20,351 nt of DNA from DASQDN01 sp035630195 (lineage in GTDB: Bacteria > Acidobacteriota > Terriglobia > Bryobacterales > Bryobacteraceae): assembly GCA_035630195.1 (NCBI GenBank), contig DASQLD010000308.1, forward strand, positions 1 to 20,351, given 5' to 3'. Below, piece after piece: positions 6,138-13,132 of the stretch. The position numbers were made by a program, and so were the translations under genes. Below the pieces are notes generated by a model, which saw only the letters and a program-made list of their open reading frames with translations, did no database searches and had not been told where the DNA came from. Each line of letters begins with the position of its first letter. Positions within the stretch are counted from its first letter, which is position 1.

Positions 6138-6740
6138 ATGAAGTTAGTCAATTCGGTTCTCGTTGCCTTTAGTGTCGCTACGACACTTTTTGCAGGAGAA
6201 CTCGATACCACCACACGCAAGGTATTGCTGGATCATCTCAACCAGAGCTCAACCGAATTTCACGCGGCGCTCAAGGGAGTCACGGCTGAGCAATGGAACT
6301 ACAAGCCCGCGCCCGATGTATGGTCAGTTGCCGAATGTGCCGAGCATATTGTCCTGACGGAGGATCTTCTTCGGGACATGGTCGCGAATAAGGTTCTCGC
6401 GACGCCGGCAAGTCCTGAGCGGATCGCAGCGCGCAAGCTAAACGACGACAAGGTCACGAAGATGATCACGGATCGAAGCAACAAAGCAAAGGCTCCGGAA
6501 GTGCTGAAGCCGACGCACCAGTTCGCCACTCCGGAAGCTGCGCTGAAGGCATTCGACGAAAAACGTGCAAAGACAATTGCGTTTGCCAAGTCGCATGACG
6601 ATCTTCGCGAGCATGCGTCGCCGCATCCCCTTTTCAAGGAACTTGACGCGTATCAGTGGCTACTCTATCTCTCGGGCCACAGCATGCGCCATACGGCACA
6701 GATCCTGGAAGTGAAGGCGAGTGCGGGATACCCGAAGTAG
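6138..6740 (+). CDS. Exported DinB-like (DinB/YfiT superfamily) protein
   Basis: A 200-residue protein with an N-terminal signal peptide (about residues 1-19, MKLVNSVLVAFSVATTLFA). A four-helix-bundle DinB_2-type domain follows. Three histidines match the family's metal triad: His70 in WSVAECAEHI, and His181 and His185 in LSGHSMRHTAQI. DinB/YfiT proteins include metal-dependent thiol transferases (bacillithiol or mycothiol S-transferases) and many uncharacterised members. Most lack a signal peptide, so export is notable. AGGAGG (6123-6128) ahead of ATG 6138 fixes the start; an earlier in-frame frame overlaps the VOC gene and is a shadow. It is the last gene of the plus-strand unit, 13 nt after the VOC gene. 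A hairpin follows at 6766-6779. Confidence 0.85.
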   Translation: MKLVNSVLVAFSVATTLFAGELDTTTRKVLLDHLNQSSTEFHAALKGVTAEQWNYKPAPDVWSVAECAEHIVLTEDLLRDMVANKVLATPASPERIAARKLNDDKVTKMITDRSNKAKAPEVLKPTHQFATPEAALKAFDEKRAKTIAFAKSHDDLREHASPHPLFKELDAYQWLLYLSGHSMRHTAQILEVKASAGYPK

Positions 6741-6765
6741 GGCTACGTTAAACTGAAGAGACCCG

Positions 6766-6790
6766 CCCGCGTCTGCGGGTGTTATCTTCT
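6766..6790 (+). terminator. Possible weak terminator after the DUF899-DinB unit
   Basis: CCCGC (6766-6770) and GCGGG (6775-6779) can form a short GC-only stem with loop GTCT. The T-rich stretch TGTTATCTTCTT follows. An alternative pairing ACCCGC/GCGGGT with a longer loop is also possible. The stem is short and the T-run interrupted, so termination may be partial. Confidence 0.45.
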
Positions 6791-8298
6791 TGCTACACAC
6801 AGACACAAGTACATTTTTAGAGCGTTCCCGTTCAGCGGTGGAACTGCTTGAACTGATCGCTGCCGACAGACGGCTGCTCGATACATTGCCTGAAGAAGAG
6901 CGGAAGCGTTTACATCAGGCGGTAGCGCAAGTTTACAATCCTGATCCTGCCGCTCGTCGTCGATTGTTGAAGACGGAAGAGCGAGAAAGGAACGCAGCAC
7001 AAACACAGCGTGATGGCGAGATCCTGCATGAGACGGGCATCCGGACGCTGCGCCGTAAGCCCGTTTTTACTACGCCGAATGTGTTTGCGCCAGAAGGTTT
7101 CGGAGCTGAGGATGCTCACGGCGATGAGCAGGAGCAACGGGAAGCAATCGAGCCTCGGCACTGCTATGTTTGCAAGCAGAAATACTCGGTCATTCATCAC
7201 TTCTACGACCAGATGTGTCCTTCGTGCGCCGACTTCAATTTCGCCAAGCGCACCGAGTTGGCCGATCTCCGCGGCCGCGTTGCACTGCTGACGGGTGGAC
7301 GCGTTAAGATCGGCTATCAGGCTGGTCTGAAATTGCTGCGGGCCGGCGCGCAGCTGATCGTGACGACTCGGTTTCCACGCGACTCGGCGGCGCGTTACGG
7401 GAAGGAGCCGGACTTCAGTGAGTGGGCCGATCGGCTTGAGATTTTTGGGCTCGATCTGCGACACACGCCGAGCGTCGAAGAGTTCTGCCGTGAGTTGCTC
7501 GCGACACGTCCAAGGCTGGATTTCATCATCAACAACGCCTGCCAGACCGTTCGCCGGCCGCCTGCTTTCTACGCGCACATGATGGAAGGAGAACGTGCTG
7601 CGCTGCGCGAGATGCCAGCCGATACACGGAAGCTTTTGGGCGCATTCGAAGGCTTGCGCAGCTATGACATGCTTCCCGCGTCGGCTGGTAAGACAGTCGG
7701 CTCGGCCGAATTATCGCAGATCCCTCTTCTCGCCGAGGATCTGCTTGGGCAAAAGCATCTATTTCCCGAGGGAGTCCTCGATCAGGATCTGCAGCAAGTC
7801 GACTTGCGCGGCCGCAATTCGTGGCGGTTGCTATTGGCGGAAGTGTCCTCGGTAGAACTACTCGAAGTGCAGTTGATTAACGCGGTGGCGCCGTTCATTC
7901 TCAACGCTCGGCTTAAGCCGCTGATGCTACGTACACCGGAGCGGGACAAACATATCGTGAATGTGTCTGCTGTCGAAGGCCAGTTTTATCGCCGGTGGAA
8001 AACAACTCGTCATCCTCACACGAACATGGCTAAGGCCGCGCTGAATATGATGACGCGTACCGCAGCGACAGACTACCACGATAGCGGCATCCACATGAAC
8101 AGCGTCGATACCGGATGGGTGACGGATGAGGATCCGGCTGAGATTGCGGCTCGGAAAACGGTGGAACAACGGTTTCATCCGCCTCTCGATATCGTTGACG
8201 GGGCGGCGCGCATTCTCGACCCGATCATTCATGGCTTCAATACGGGCGAACATGTATGGGGACAATTTCTGAAAGACTACACGCCGACCGATTGGTAA
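6790..8298 (+). CDS. Large atypical short-chain dehydrogenase with N-terminal zinc-ribbon-like motif
   Basis: About 502 residues, double the usual SDR length. Residues 1-115 are charged and helical. A four-cysteine motif follows, CYVC at 125-128 and CPSC at 143-146 with three histidines between or near, which resembles a zinc ribbon. The Rossmann domain begins near 160: LLTGGRVKIG (167-175 region) is the cofactor glycine motif and FIINNA (245-250) the NNAG-like motif. Between this and NVSAVEG (Ser393) sits an insertion of roughly 90-100 residues. At the YxxxK position the sequence is HTNMAKAAL: Lys415 is present but the tyrosine is Thr411. It is probably an NAD(P)-dependent oxidoreductase-like protein with an altered active site; the substrate is unknown. 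The start is uncertain: TTG 6790 has no clear ribosome-binding site, and a GTG near 6838 is possible. Confidence 0.82.
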   Translation: MLHTDTSTFLERSRSAVELLELIAADRRLLDTLPEEERKRLHQAVAQVYNPDPAARRRLLKTEERERNAAQTQRDGEILHETGIRTLRRKPVFTTPNVFAPEGFGAEDAHGDEQEQREAIEPRHCYVCKQKYSVIHHFYDQMCPSCADFNFAKRTELADLRGRVALLTGGRVKIGYQAGLKLLRAGAQLIVTTRFPRDSAARYGKEPDFSEWADRLEIFGLDLRHTPSVEEFCRELLATRPRLDFIINNACQTVRRPPAFYAHMMEGERAALREMPADTRKLLGAFEGLRSYDMLPASAGKTVGSAELSQIPLLAEDLLGQKHLFPEGVLDQDLQQVDLRGRNSWRLLLAEVSSVELLEVQLINAVAPFILNARLKPLMLRTPERDKHIVNVSAVEGQFYRRWKTTRHPHTNMAKAALNMMTRTAATDYHDSGIHMNSVDTGWVTDEDPAEIAARKTVEQRFHPPLDIVDGAARILDPIIHGFNTGEHVWGQFLKDYTPTDW

Positions 8299-8966
8299 AG
8301 CCATTCGTTCTTGGAGGGAAACGAACTTTATCGCTCCACTTCAGCATCATTGGCGTGCAAAGCAGAATGGACGTGCGGATGCCCGATCGTCTGGTGCTCG
8401 GCTACACACGGACGATGGTGGGCTTTCTGTTGTTCAATCCACAGCCGGACCATATTGGGATGATCGGTTTAGGCGGAGGATCGATTCCGAAGTACTGCTA
8501 CCGACGCCTTCCGAATGCGAGGATCAGCGTGGCGGAAATAAGTCCCGAAGTCATCGGATTTCGTGACTCTTTTCAGATCCCCCGGGACGATCACCGATTC
8601 CACGTTTTCTGTGAAGATGGCGCAGACTTCGTGGCGCGCCGGCAGAATCAGTTCGACGTACTGATTGTTGATGGGTTCGATAGGGCGGGGCAGCCTCCGC
8701 AGTTGTGCACTCCTGCCTTTTACGAGGATTGTTATAACGCTCTGACTCCTGAAGGCATTCTGGTTGTGAATATTTACGAAGGTTGCAATTCTGTTCTGAT
8801 CCCACGGTTGAGCGATGTTTTTGGGAATCGCATGATTCTTGTCGGTGGCGAGGATAGTAACAACTCCATTGTGTTTGCCGCGAAGGGGACAGTTTTAGGG
8901 CGTTCCGATGAGGAACTTGCGGATAGCCGAGAGCGCCTTGAGAGCGCGGATCAAATCGCGTCGTGA
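8256..8966 (+). CDS. Spermidine-synthase-like class I SAM-fold transferase
   Basis: Up to 236 residues, related to polyamine aminopropyltransferases (SpeE fold). IGMIGLGGGSIPKYCYRRLP (67-86) is the nucleotide-binding motif and Glu94 in SVAEISPEV the following acidic residue. EDGADF (120-125) and DVLIVDGFD (134-142) are the binding and catalytic-side loops. The family's DSSDP-type catalytic loop is changed to VDGFDRAG, so a true spermidine synthase activity is doubtful. It also lacks the full N-terminal beta-domain of SpeE. ATG 8256 would overlap the SDR gene by 43 nt. TTG 8292, 7 nt inside the SDR end, is an alternative that keeps the conserved-looking VKPFV and LHFSI segments. Tight coupling with the SDR suggests a shared pathway. 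The 3' end overlaps the convergent dioxygenase by 16 nt. Confidence 0.8.
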   Translation: MGTISERLHADRLVKPFVLGGKRTLSLHFSIIGVQSRMDVRMPDRLVLGYTRTMVGFLLFNPQPDHIGMIGLGGGSIPKYCYRRLPNARISVAEISPEVIGFRDSFQIPRDDHRFHVFCEDGADFVARRQNQFDVLIVDGFDRAGQPPQLCTPAFYEDCYNALTPEGILVVNIYEGCNSVLIPRLSDVFGNRMILVGGEDSNNSIVFAAKGTVLGRSDEELADSRERLESADQIAS

Positions 8967-9637
8967 AAGATGATGCCCAGCGTGTGGCGGTGTCCCGACC
9001 GGATGCGGCTGACGCCATGACGGAGATTGACCCGATACACTCCGCGAGAACCTTGCACCGGCCGATGATGAACGGCGAATATAACTCCGTCTCCTCGGCG
9101 AAGCGGTACAACGATCGGGCGTGACTGCATACGTGGACGCTGCTCGGTCATAACGAATTCTCCGCCTTCGAAATCCACTCCCGGTTCTGACAGTAGGACA
9201 GCGAGTTGGAGCGGGAAGACATGCTCCCCATAGAGATCCTGATGGAGGCAGTTGTAATCGTCGGCTTCGTATTGCAGTAGTAGCGGCGTAGGCCTCCTTT
9301 GACCGGCTTGGTGACAGCGCGCAAGAAATTGCCCGTGATCTTCCGGATACCGCGTTTCGATTCCCATCGCCTCATTCCAGCGATTCGCGATCGGCGTCAA
9401 GTGAGGATAGACTGCCGTTCGGAGTTCTTCAACGGGGCTTGGCAGAGGGTAGTTGAAGTACTTGTACTCTCCGCGTCCGAATCCATGGCGCGCCATCACG
9501 ATGCGGCTGCGGAACAGACTTTCTTCTCGATAGAGAGCCGCAATCTCCCTGCATTGCTCTGGCGAAAGAATCTTCTCTACGACGGCGTTGCCCTGGTCGC
9601 CGAGATCGTGCGAGATGCCATCCCAATCGATGCTCAT
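8951..9637 (-). CDS. 2-oxoglutarate/Fe(II)-dependent dioxygenase (prolyl-hydroxylase-like)
   Basis: A 228-residue cytosolic protein with a double-stranded beta-helix core. The iron facial triad is His132 and Asp134 in LHQDLYGE plus His207 in NLRHGVSRI. Arg217, ten residues after the second His, is placed to bind 2-oxoglutarate. The family is the bacterial prolyl-4-hydroxylase-like / COG3826 type, which hydroxylates proteins or small molecules; the substrate is unknown. The ATG at 9637 has no clear ribosome-binding site. It lies 65 nt downstream of the CAT-like permease gene with no visible terminator between, so it may be the last gene of the long minus-strand operon. Its 3' end overlaps the convergent spermidine-synthase-like gene by 16 nt. 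Confidence 0.87.
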   Translation of the reverse strand: MSIDWDGISHDLGDQGNAVVEKILSPEQCREIAALYREESLFRSRIVMARHGFGRGEYKYFNYPLPSPVEELRTAVYPHLTPIANRWNEAMGIETRYPEDHGQFLARCHQAGQRRPTPLLLQYEADDYNCLHQDLYGEHVFPLQLAVLLSEPGVDFEGGEFVMTEQRPRMQSRPIVVPLRRGDGVIFAVHHRPVQGSRGVYRVNLRHGVSRIRSGHRHTLGIIFHDAI

Positions 9638-9702
9638 AGAGCAAATTTAGCGCCGTCGTTCGTGTTTCAAAACTCCGATTCTTGCTTTCGAACTCCTTGA
9701 GC

Positions 9703-11154
9703 TTACCTTTGTGTCACTACCGGTGAGTTCAGATGACTGTTCTTACGGCCGTATCCGAAATAGATCACGAAGCCAATCGCCATCCATACGATGAGTCGCA
9801 TCCAGTTCTCCCAGCCAAGTCCGAACATCAGGAAGAGGTTGGCAAGGATGCCCAGGATCGGCACGATCGGGACCAGGGGAGTCCGAAATGGTCGAGGCAG
9901 TTCGGGGTGAGTCTTTCGCATCACCATAATGCCGGCGCAAACCAGCACAAAAGCGAATAACGTTCCGATGCTGGTCATTTCGCCTACGACTTGAATTGGC
10001 GCAAATGCCGCGAACAGGCTCACGAACACCATGAACAAAAGATTGCTCTTCCAGGGTGTTCGGTATTTGGGATGAATCTCGCTGAACAGCTTTGGCAATA
10101 ATCCATCGCGCGACATCGAGTAGAACACTCGGGACTGTCCGAGGAGCATTACGAGGATCACCGAAGTGTATCCGGCGATGATCGCGAGCTTGATCGCTTT
10201 CTGGAGCCAAACGATTCCCGTACGGTCGATTGCAGTTGCGACGGGAGCGGCATTGTTCATTTCCGTGTAGTTCACGATACCGGTCAGTGTGTAAGAAAAC
10301 AGAACGTAAAGGATTGTGCAGACCGCCAGAGATCCGATGATGCCGATCGGCATGTCTCGTTGCGGGTTCTTGGTTTCCTGCGCTGCGGTGGAGACGGCAT
10401 CGAATCCGATAAACGCAAAGAACACGACACCTGCCGCCCGCACGATACCGCTCCAGCCGAAGTGCCCGAACTCACCTGTATTCGGAGGAATGAACGGCGT
10501 GTGATTCGTCGGATTGATATAGGACCAACCAAAGAGGATGAAGAGGATGACAACCGATACCTTGAGGACGACAATTACGGCGTTCGCCCGTGCCGACTCC
10601 TGGATGCCGGTAATCAGTAACAATGAGATTAAGCTGACCACGACGATCGCTGGTAGATTGATGATTCCGTGCCCGACGGTTCCATCGGCAAAAGTGATCT
10701 GTTGCCACGGAGAATTAGTTAATTGCGGTGGCAGGATGATTCCGAAGTCCGCTAAAAACGATGCCACATAACCCGACCAACTGACTGCGACGGTTGCCGC
10801 GCCCACCGCATATTCGAGAACAAGGTCCCAGCCGATGATCCAGGCGATCAATTCGCCCATGGTCGCGTAGGAGTACGTGTACGCGCTTCCGGCAATCGGG
10901 ATCATCGTCGAAAATTCGCTGTAGCAAAGCCCCGCGAACGCGCAGCCGAATGCTGCCAGCACGAATGCCAGTACGACAGCCGGACCGGCGTGATTTGCGG
11001 CGGCGATGCCGGTGAGCGAAAACAATCCCGCGCCGATGATGGCTCCGATTCCAAGAGCCACAAGTTGCGCGGGTCCTAGAGATCGTTCGAGGGAATGCTC
11101 GCCCTCCGCTTCCGCCATGATGCGACTAAGTGGCTTTGTCGCAAATAAGTTCAT
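9703..11154 (-). CDS. APC-superfamily amino-acid permease, cationic amino-acid transporter (CAT)-like
   Basis: A 483-residue inner-membrane protein with about 12-14 helices. ALGIGAIIGAGLF (about 33-45) in the first helix is the APC substrate-binding glycine segment. The following helices (GLCYSEFSTMIPIAGSAYTY) and the GFDAVSTAAQETKNPQRDMP loop are typical of CAT-type transporters. The start is ATG 11154, which overlaps the upstream TGA by 4 nt and has GAGGAG at 11160-11165. The open frame extends further upstream, but that part lies within the preceding gene. The substrate is probably an amino acid; cationic preference is by subfamily resemblance only. It is a second, clearly different permease immediately after another APC permease. 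Confidence 0.92.
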   Translation of the reverse strand: MNLFATKPLSRIMAEAEGEHSLERSLGPAQLVALGIGAIIGAGLFSLTGIAAANHAGPAVVLAFVLAAFGCAFAGLCYSEFSTMIPIAGSAYTYSYATMGELIAWIIGWDLVLEYAVGAATVAVSWSGYVASFLADFGIILPPQLTNSPWQQITFADGTVGHGIINLPAIVVVSLISLLLITGIQESARANAVIVVLKVSVVILFILFGWSYINPTNHTPFIPPNTGEFGHFGWSGIVRAAGVVFFAFIGFDAVSTAAQETKNPQRDMPIGIIGSLAVCTILYVLFSYTLTGIVNYTEMNNAAPVATAIDRTGIVWLQKAIKLAIIAGYTSVILVMLLGQSRVFYSMSRDGLLPKLFSEIHPKYRTPWKSNLLFMVFVSLFAAFAPIQVVGEMTSIGTLFAFVLVCAGIMVMRKTHPELPRPFRTPLVPIVPILGILANLFLMFGLGWENWMRLIVWMAIGFVIYFGYGRKNSHLNSPVVTQR

Positions 11155-12521
11155 GCATTCTCCTCTTTCTTCCGCCAAAGGAAGTAGACCGGAATCCCGA
11201 GCAGGACAATGACGAGACCGGGCCACGTGTAGTTTGGTTTGTATAGTAGCAGCAGGATTTCAATCAGTCCAGCGATCGCGATGTATAGGACCGGCAGAAC
11301 CGGATAGCCTATTGCGCGATACGGCCGTTCCATGTCGGGTCTGGTGCGGCGCAGAACAAAAACGCCGGCGATCGTCAGGATGTAAAAGATCAGCACGGCG
11401 AAGATGACATAGTCGAGTAAATCGTTGTATCGCCCGGACAGGGTCAGCAAGGATGCCCAGGCGCATTGCAGCCAGAGTGAGGTCGCGGGTGTGTGAGATT
11501 TCGGGTTAAGAACCCCGGCTTTTCGGAAGAACAGCTTGTCCTGAGCCATCGCATAATACACGCGCGAGCCCGCCAGCAGCATCCCATTTACACAACCGAA
11601 CGTCGACACCATGATTGCGGCGGCCAGAAGCTGGACCCCGGACGGTCCAAACATCTGTTGCGCAACAGCGGTGGCGACGCGATCCTGCGGAGCGGTCTGT
11701 ATCTGCTCAAGTGGTAGAGCATTCAGGTAAATGAAATTGCACGCCAGATAAAGCAGCGACACCACCCCGACGCCGATCGCGAGGGACAGAGGCAAGTTTC
11801 GTTTCGGATTGCGTATCTCCCCTGCCGTAAAGGTGACATTGTTCCATGCATCCGAGGAGAATAGCGCTCCGACCATCGCGACACCTACTAGCCGGATCGT
11901 GTCCCAACCCCAACTCGCTGAGCCCCAGAAATCGGAGTAGTTGCGCTCCACCGCGACGTCGTTCCGGCCGAGAAAGAAGCCGAATCCGATTAGCCCGAGC
12001 AGCGCCGCTGTCTTGGCAAAGGTAAAGGTGTTTTGTACGGCGGCTCCAGTCTTCAGTCCGCGCGTGTTTACCCACGTCAGAAGGACAAGCACGAGGATGG
12101 CGAGTCCCTGCTGAGTATTCAAGAACGGCAGAATCCAGTTGTCCGCAGAAACGCCGGGAAAGAAAACGCCCGTATACTTTGCGAACGCGACTGCGACGGC
12201 GGCGACCGTGCCGGTCTGGATCACCATGAACAGTGTCCAGCCGTAAAGAAAGCCGAAAAGCGGACCGAAAGCTTCCCGAAGATACACGTACTGCCCGCCC
12301 GCATGAGGCATCGCAGCCGCGAGTTCTCCATAGCTGAGCGCCGCAATGATCGTCAGAACCGCAGTGATGATCCATGTCATCAGGAGCAGTCCCGGCGATT
12401 GCACCTGGCGAGCGATGTCAGCAGAGACGATAAAGATTCCCGAGCCGATCATCGACCCCATCACAATCGTCGTTGCATCGATCAGCCCGAGACCCTTGAC
12501 GAGTCCCGTTTCTTTCGTCAC
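11151..12521 (-). CDS. APC-superfamily amino acid/polyamine permease (LAT/PotE-like)
   Basis: About 456 residues with 12 predicted membrane helices. The start region TGLVKGLGLIDATTIVMGSM and GSMIGSGIF (22-30) are characteristic of the APC family. SYGELAAAMPHAGGQYVYL and the AGEIRNPKRNLP loop add support. The chosen start is GTG 12521, which shares one base with the thiE TAG stop and gives the family-like N-terminus VTKETGLV. GTG 12539 is an alternative. It is translationally coupled on both sides, to thiE upstream and to the CAT-like permease downstream. It resembles the L-type/serine-threonine and polyamine exchangers, but the substrate cannot be assigned. Being in one operon with an exported peptidase suggests uptake of released amino acids, which is inference. 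Confidence 0.92.
   Translation of the reverse strand: MTKETGLVKGLGLIDATTIVMGSMIGSGIFIVSADIARQVQSPGLLLMTWIITAVLTIIAALSYGELAAAMPHAGGQYVYLREAFGPLFGFLYGWTLFMVIQTGTVAAVAVAFAKYTGVFFPGVSADNWILPFLNTQQGLAILVLVLLTWVNTRGLKTGAAVQNTFTFAKTAALLGLIGFGFFLGRNDVAVERNYSDFWGSASWGWDTIRLVGVAMVGALFSSDAWNNVTFTAGEIRNPKRNLPLSLAIGVGVVSLLYLACNFIYLNALPLEQIQTAPQDRVATAVAQQMFGPSGVQLLAAAIMVSTFGCVNGMLLAGSRVYYAMAQDKLFFRKAGVLNPKSHTPATSLWLQCAWASLLTLSGRYNDLLDYVIFAVLIFYILTIAGVFVLRRTRPDMERPYRAIGYPVLPVLYIAIAGLIEILLLLYKPNYTWPGLVIVLLGIPVYFLWRKKEENA
11160..11165 (-). promoter_or_regulatory. Ribosome-binding site fixing the CAT-like permease start
   Basis: GAGGAG on the minus strand, 5 nt ahead of ATG 11154 and inside the end of the upstream permease gene. 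It supports the shorter 483-residue protein. Confidence 0.75.
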
Positions 12522-13132
12522 TACCCCAGCTTCAGCCACTCTTCGGCGCTCCTTCTCACGTCCGGGTACAGATCGCCTACTACTGCAATCGAGTCTGCTC
12601 CCGCGGCCCACACCTCCGGCGCAGTTTGACGGGTAACGCCGCCAATCGCAACCAGGGCAACTTGGGCCAATGGCTTTAATCTTCGCAGTTCGTCGACACC
12701 GACTTCAGGATCCGGATTCAGCTTGGATGCTGTGCCGAAAATCGGGCCGAGCGCGACATAATCGATGGGCTCATTTGCAGCAGCGGCAAGCTGCGCTTCA
12801 TTGTGTGTTGAAAATCCGAGCAGGCGGTTCGGACCCGCAACTCTACGCGCCTCCCGGGGAGGGATGTCGTCCTGGCCAACATGGGCGGCGGCGTCGAGAA
12901 GCATCGCAATGTCGATGCGGTCGTTAATGACGAATGTGGCGCCCGCTTGACGGCATAGGGCCGCGACCTGTTCGGCGTCCGTGTAAGTATTGCGATCGAA
13001 GTTGCCTTTGTGTCGAAACTGAAGGATGCGAGCGCCGGCTGTGAGCAGCGTTTCGGCTGTCCCAACTGTAGGAAGTTCATGGCGCCGGAGCGCGCTTGTG
13101 TCGAGGATAGGGTAGAAGCGCGGAAGCATCAT
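12521..13132 (-). CDS. thiE: Thiamine phosphate synthase (ThiE/TenI family)
   Basis: A 203-residue TIM-barrel protein of normal ThiE length. ThiE joins hydroxymethylpyrimidine diphosphate and hydroxyethylthiazole phosphate to give thiamine phosphate. Motifs in order are ILQFRHKG (37-43, QLRxK-like), TFVINDRIDIA (67-76), AHVGQDDIPP (83-92), GFSTHNEAQ (106-114), DYVALGPIFGTASK (124-137) and AIGGVT (162-167). The phosphate and metal-site residues therefore look largely intact, favouring ThiE over the TenI aminohydrolase-like relatives. The ATG at 13132 overlaps the peptidase TGA by 4 nt. No TPP riboswitch is seen anywhere in this operon and no other thi gene is in the window, so its presence between a peptidase and permeases is unexpected. 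Confidence 0.87.
   Translation of the reverse strand: MMLPRFYPILDTSALRRHELPTVGTAETLLTAGARILQFRHKGNFDRNTYTDAEQVAALCRQAGATFVINDRIDIAMLLDAAAHVGQDDIPPREARRVAGPNRLLGFSTHNEAQLAAAANEPIDYVALGPIFGTASKLNPDPEVGVDELRRLKPLAQVALVAIGGVTRQTAPEVWAAGADSIAVVGDLYPDVRRSAEEWLKLG

Noticed and set aside
6910..7578. 222-codon minus-strand open frame opposite the SDR gene
   Set aside because: The sense strand encodes the cysteine motif and Rossmann motifs of an SDR; the antisense product shows no domain.
9638..9702. Possible terminator between the CAT-like permease and the 2OG dioxygenase
   Set aside because: Only direct GGAGTT repeats are seen, with no convincing stem or T-tract, so no terminator is called.
9703..11226. 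Longer form of the CAT-like permease starting at 11226
   Set aside because: The extra 24 residues overlap the preceding gene, whereas ATG 11154 has GAGGAG at ideal spacing and the ATGA overlap.
12033..12629. 198-codon plus-strand open frame opposite the first APC permease and thiE
   Set aside because: Composition dominated by charged residues, a typical complement of membrane-protein codons; no motif.
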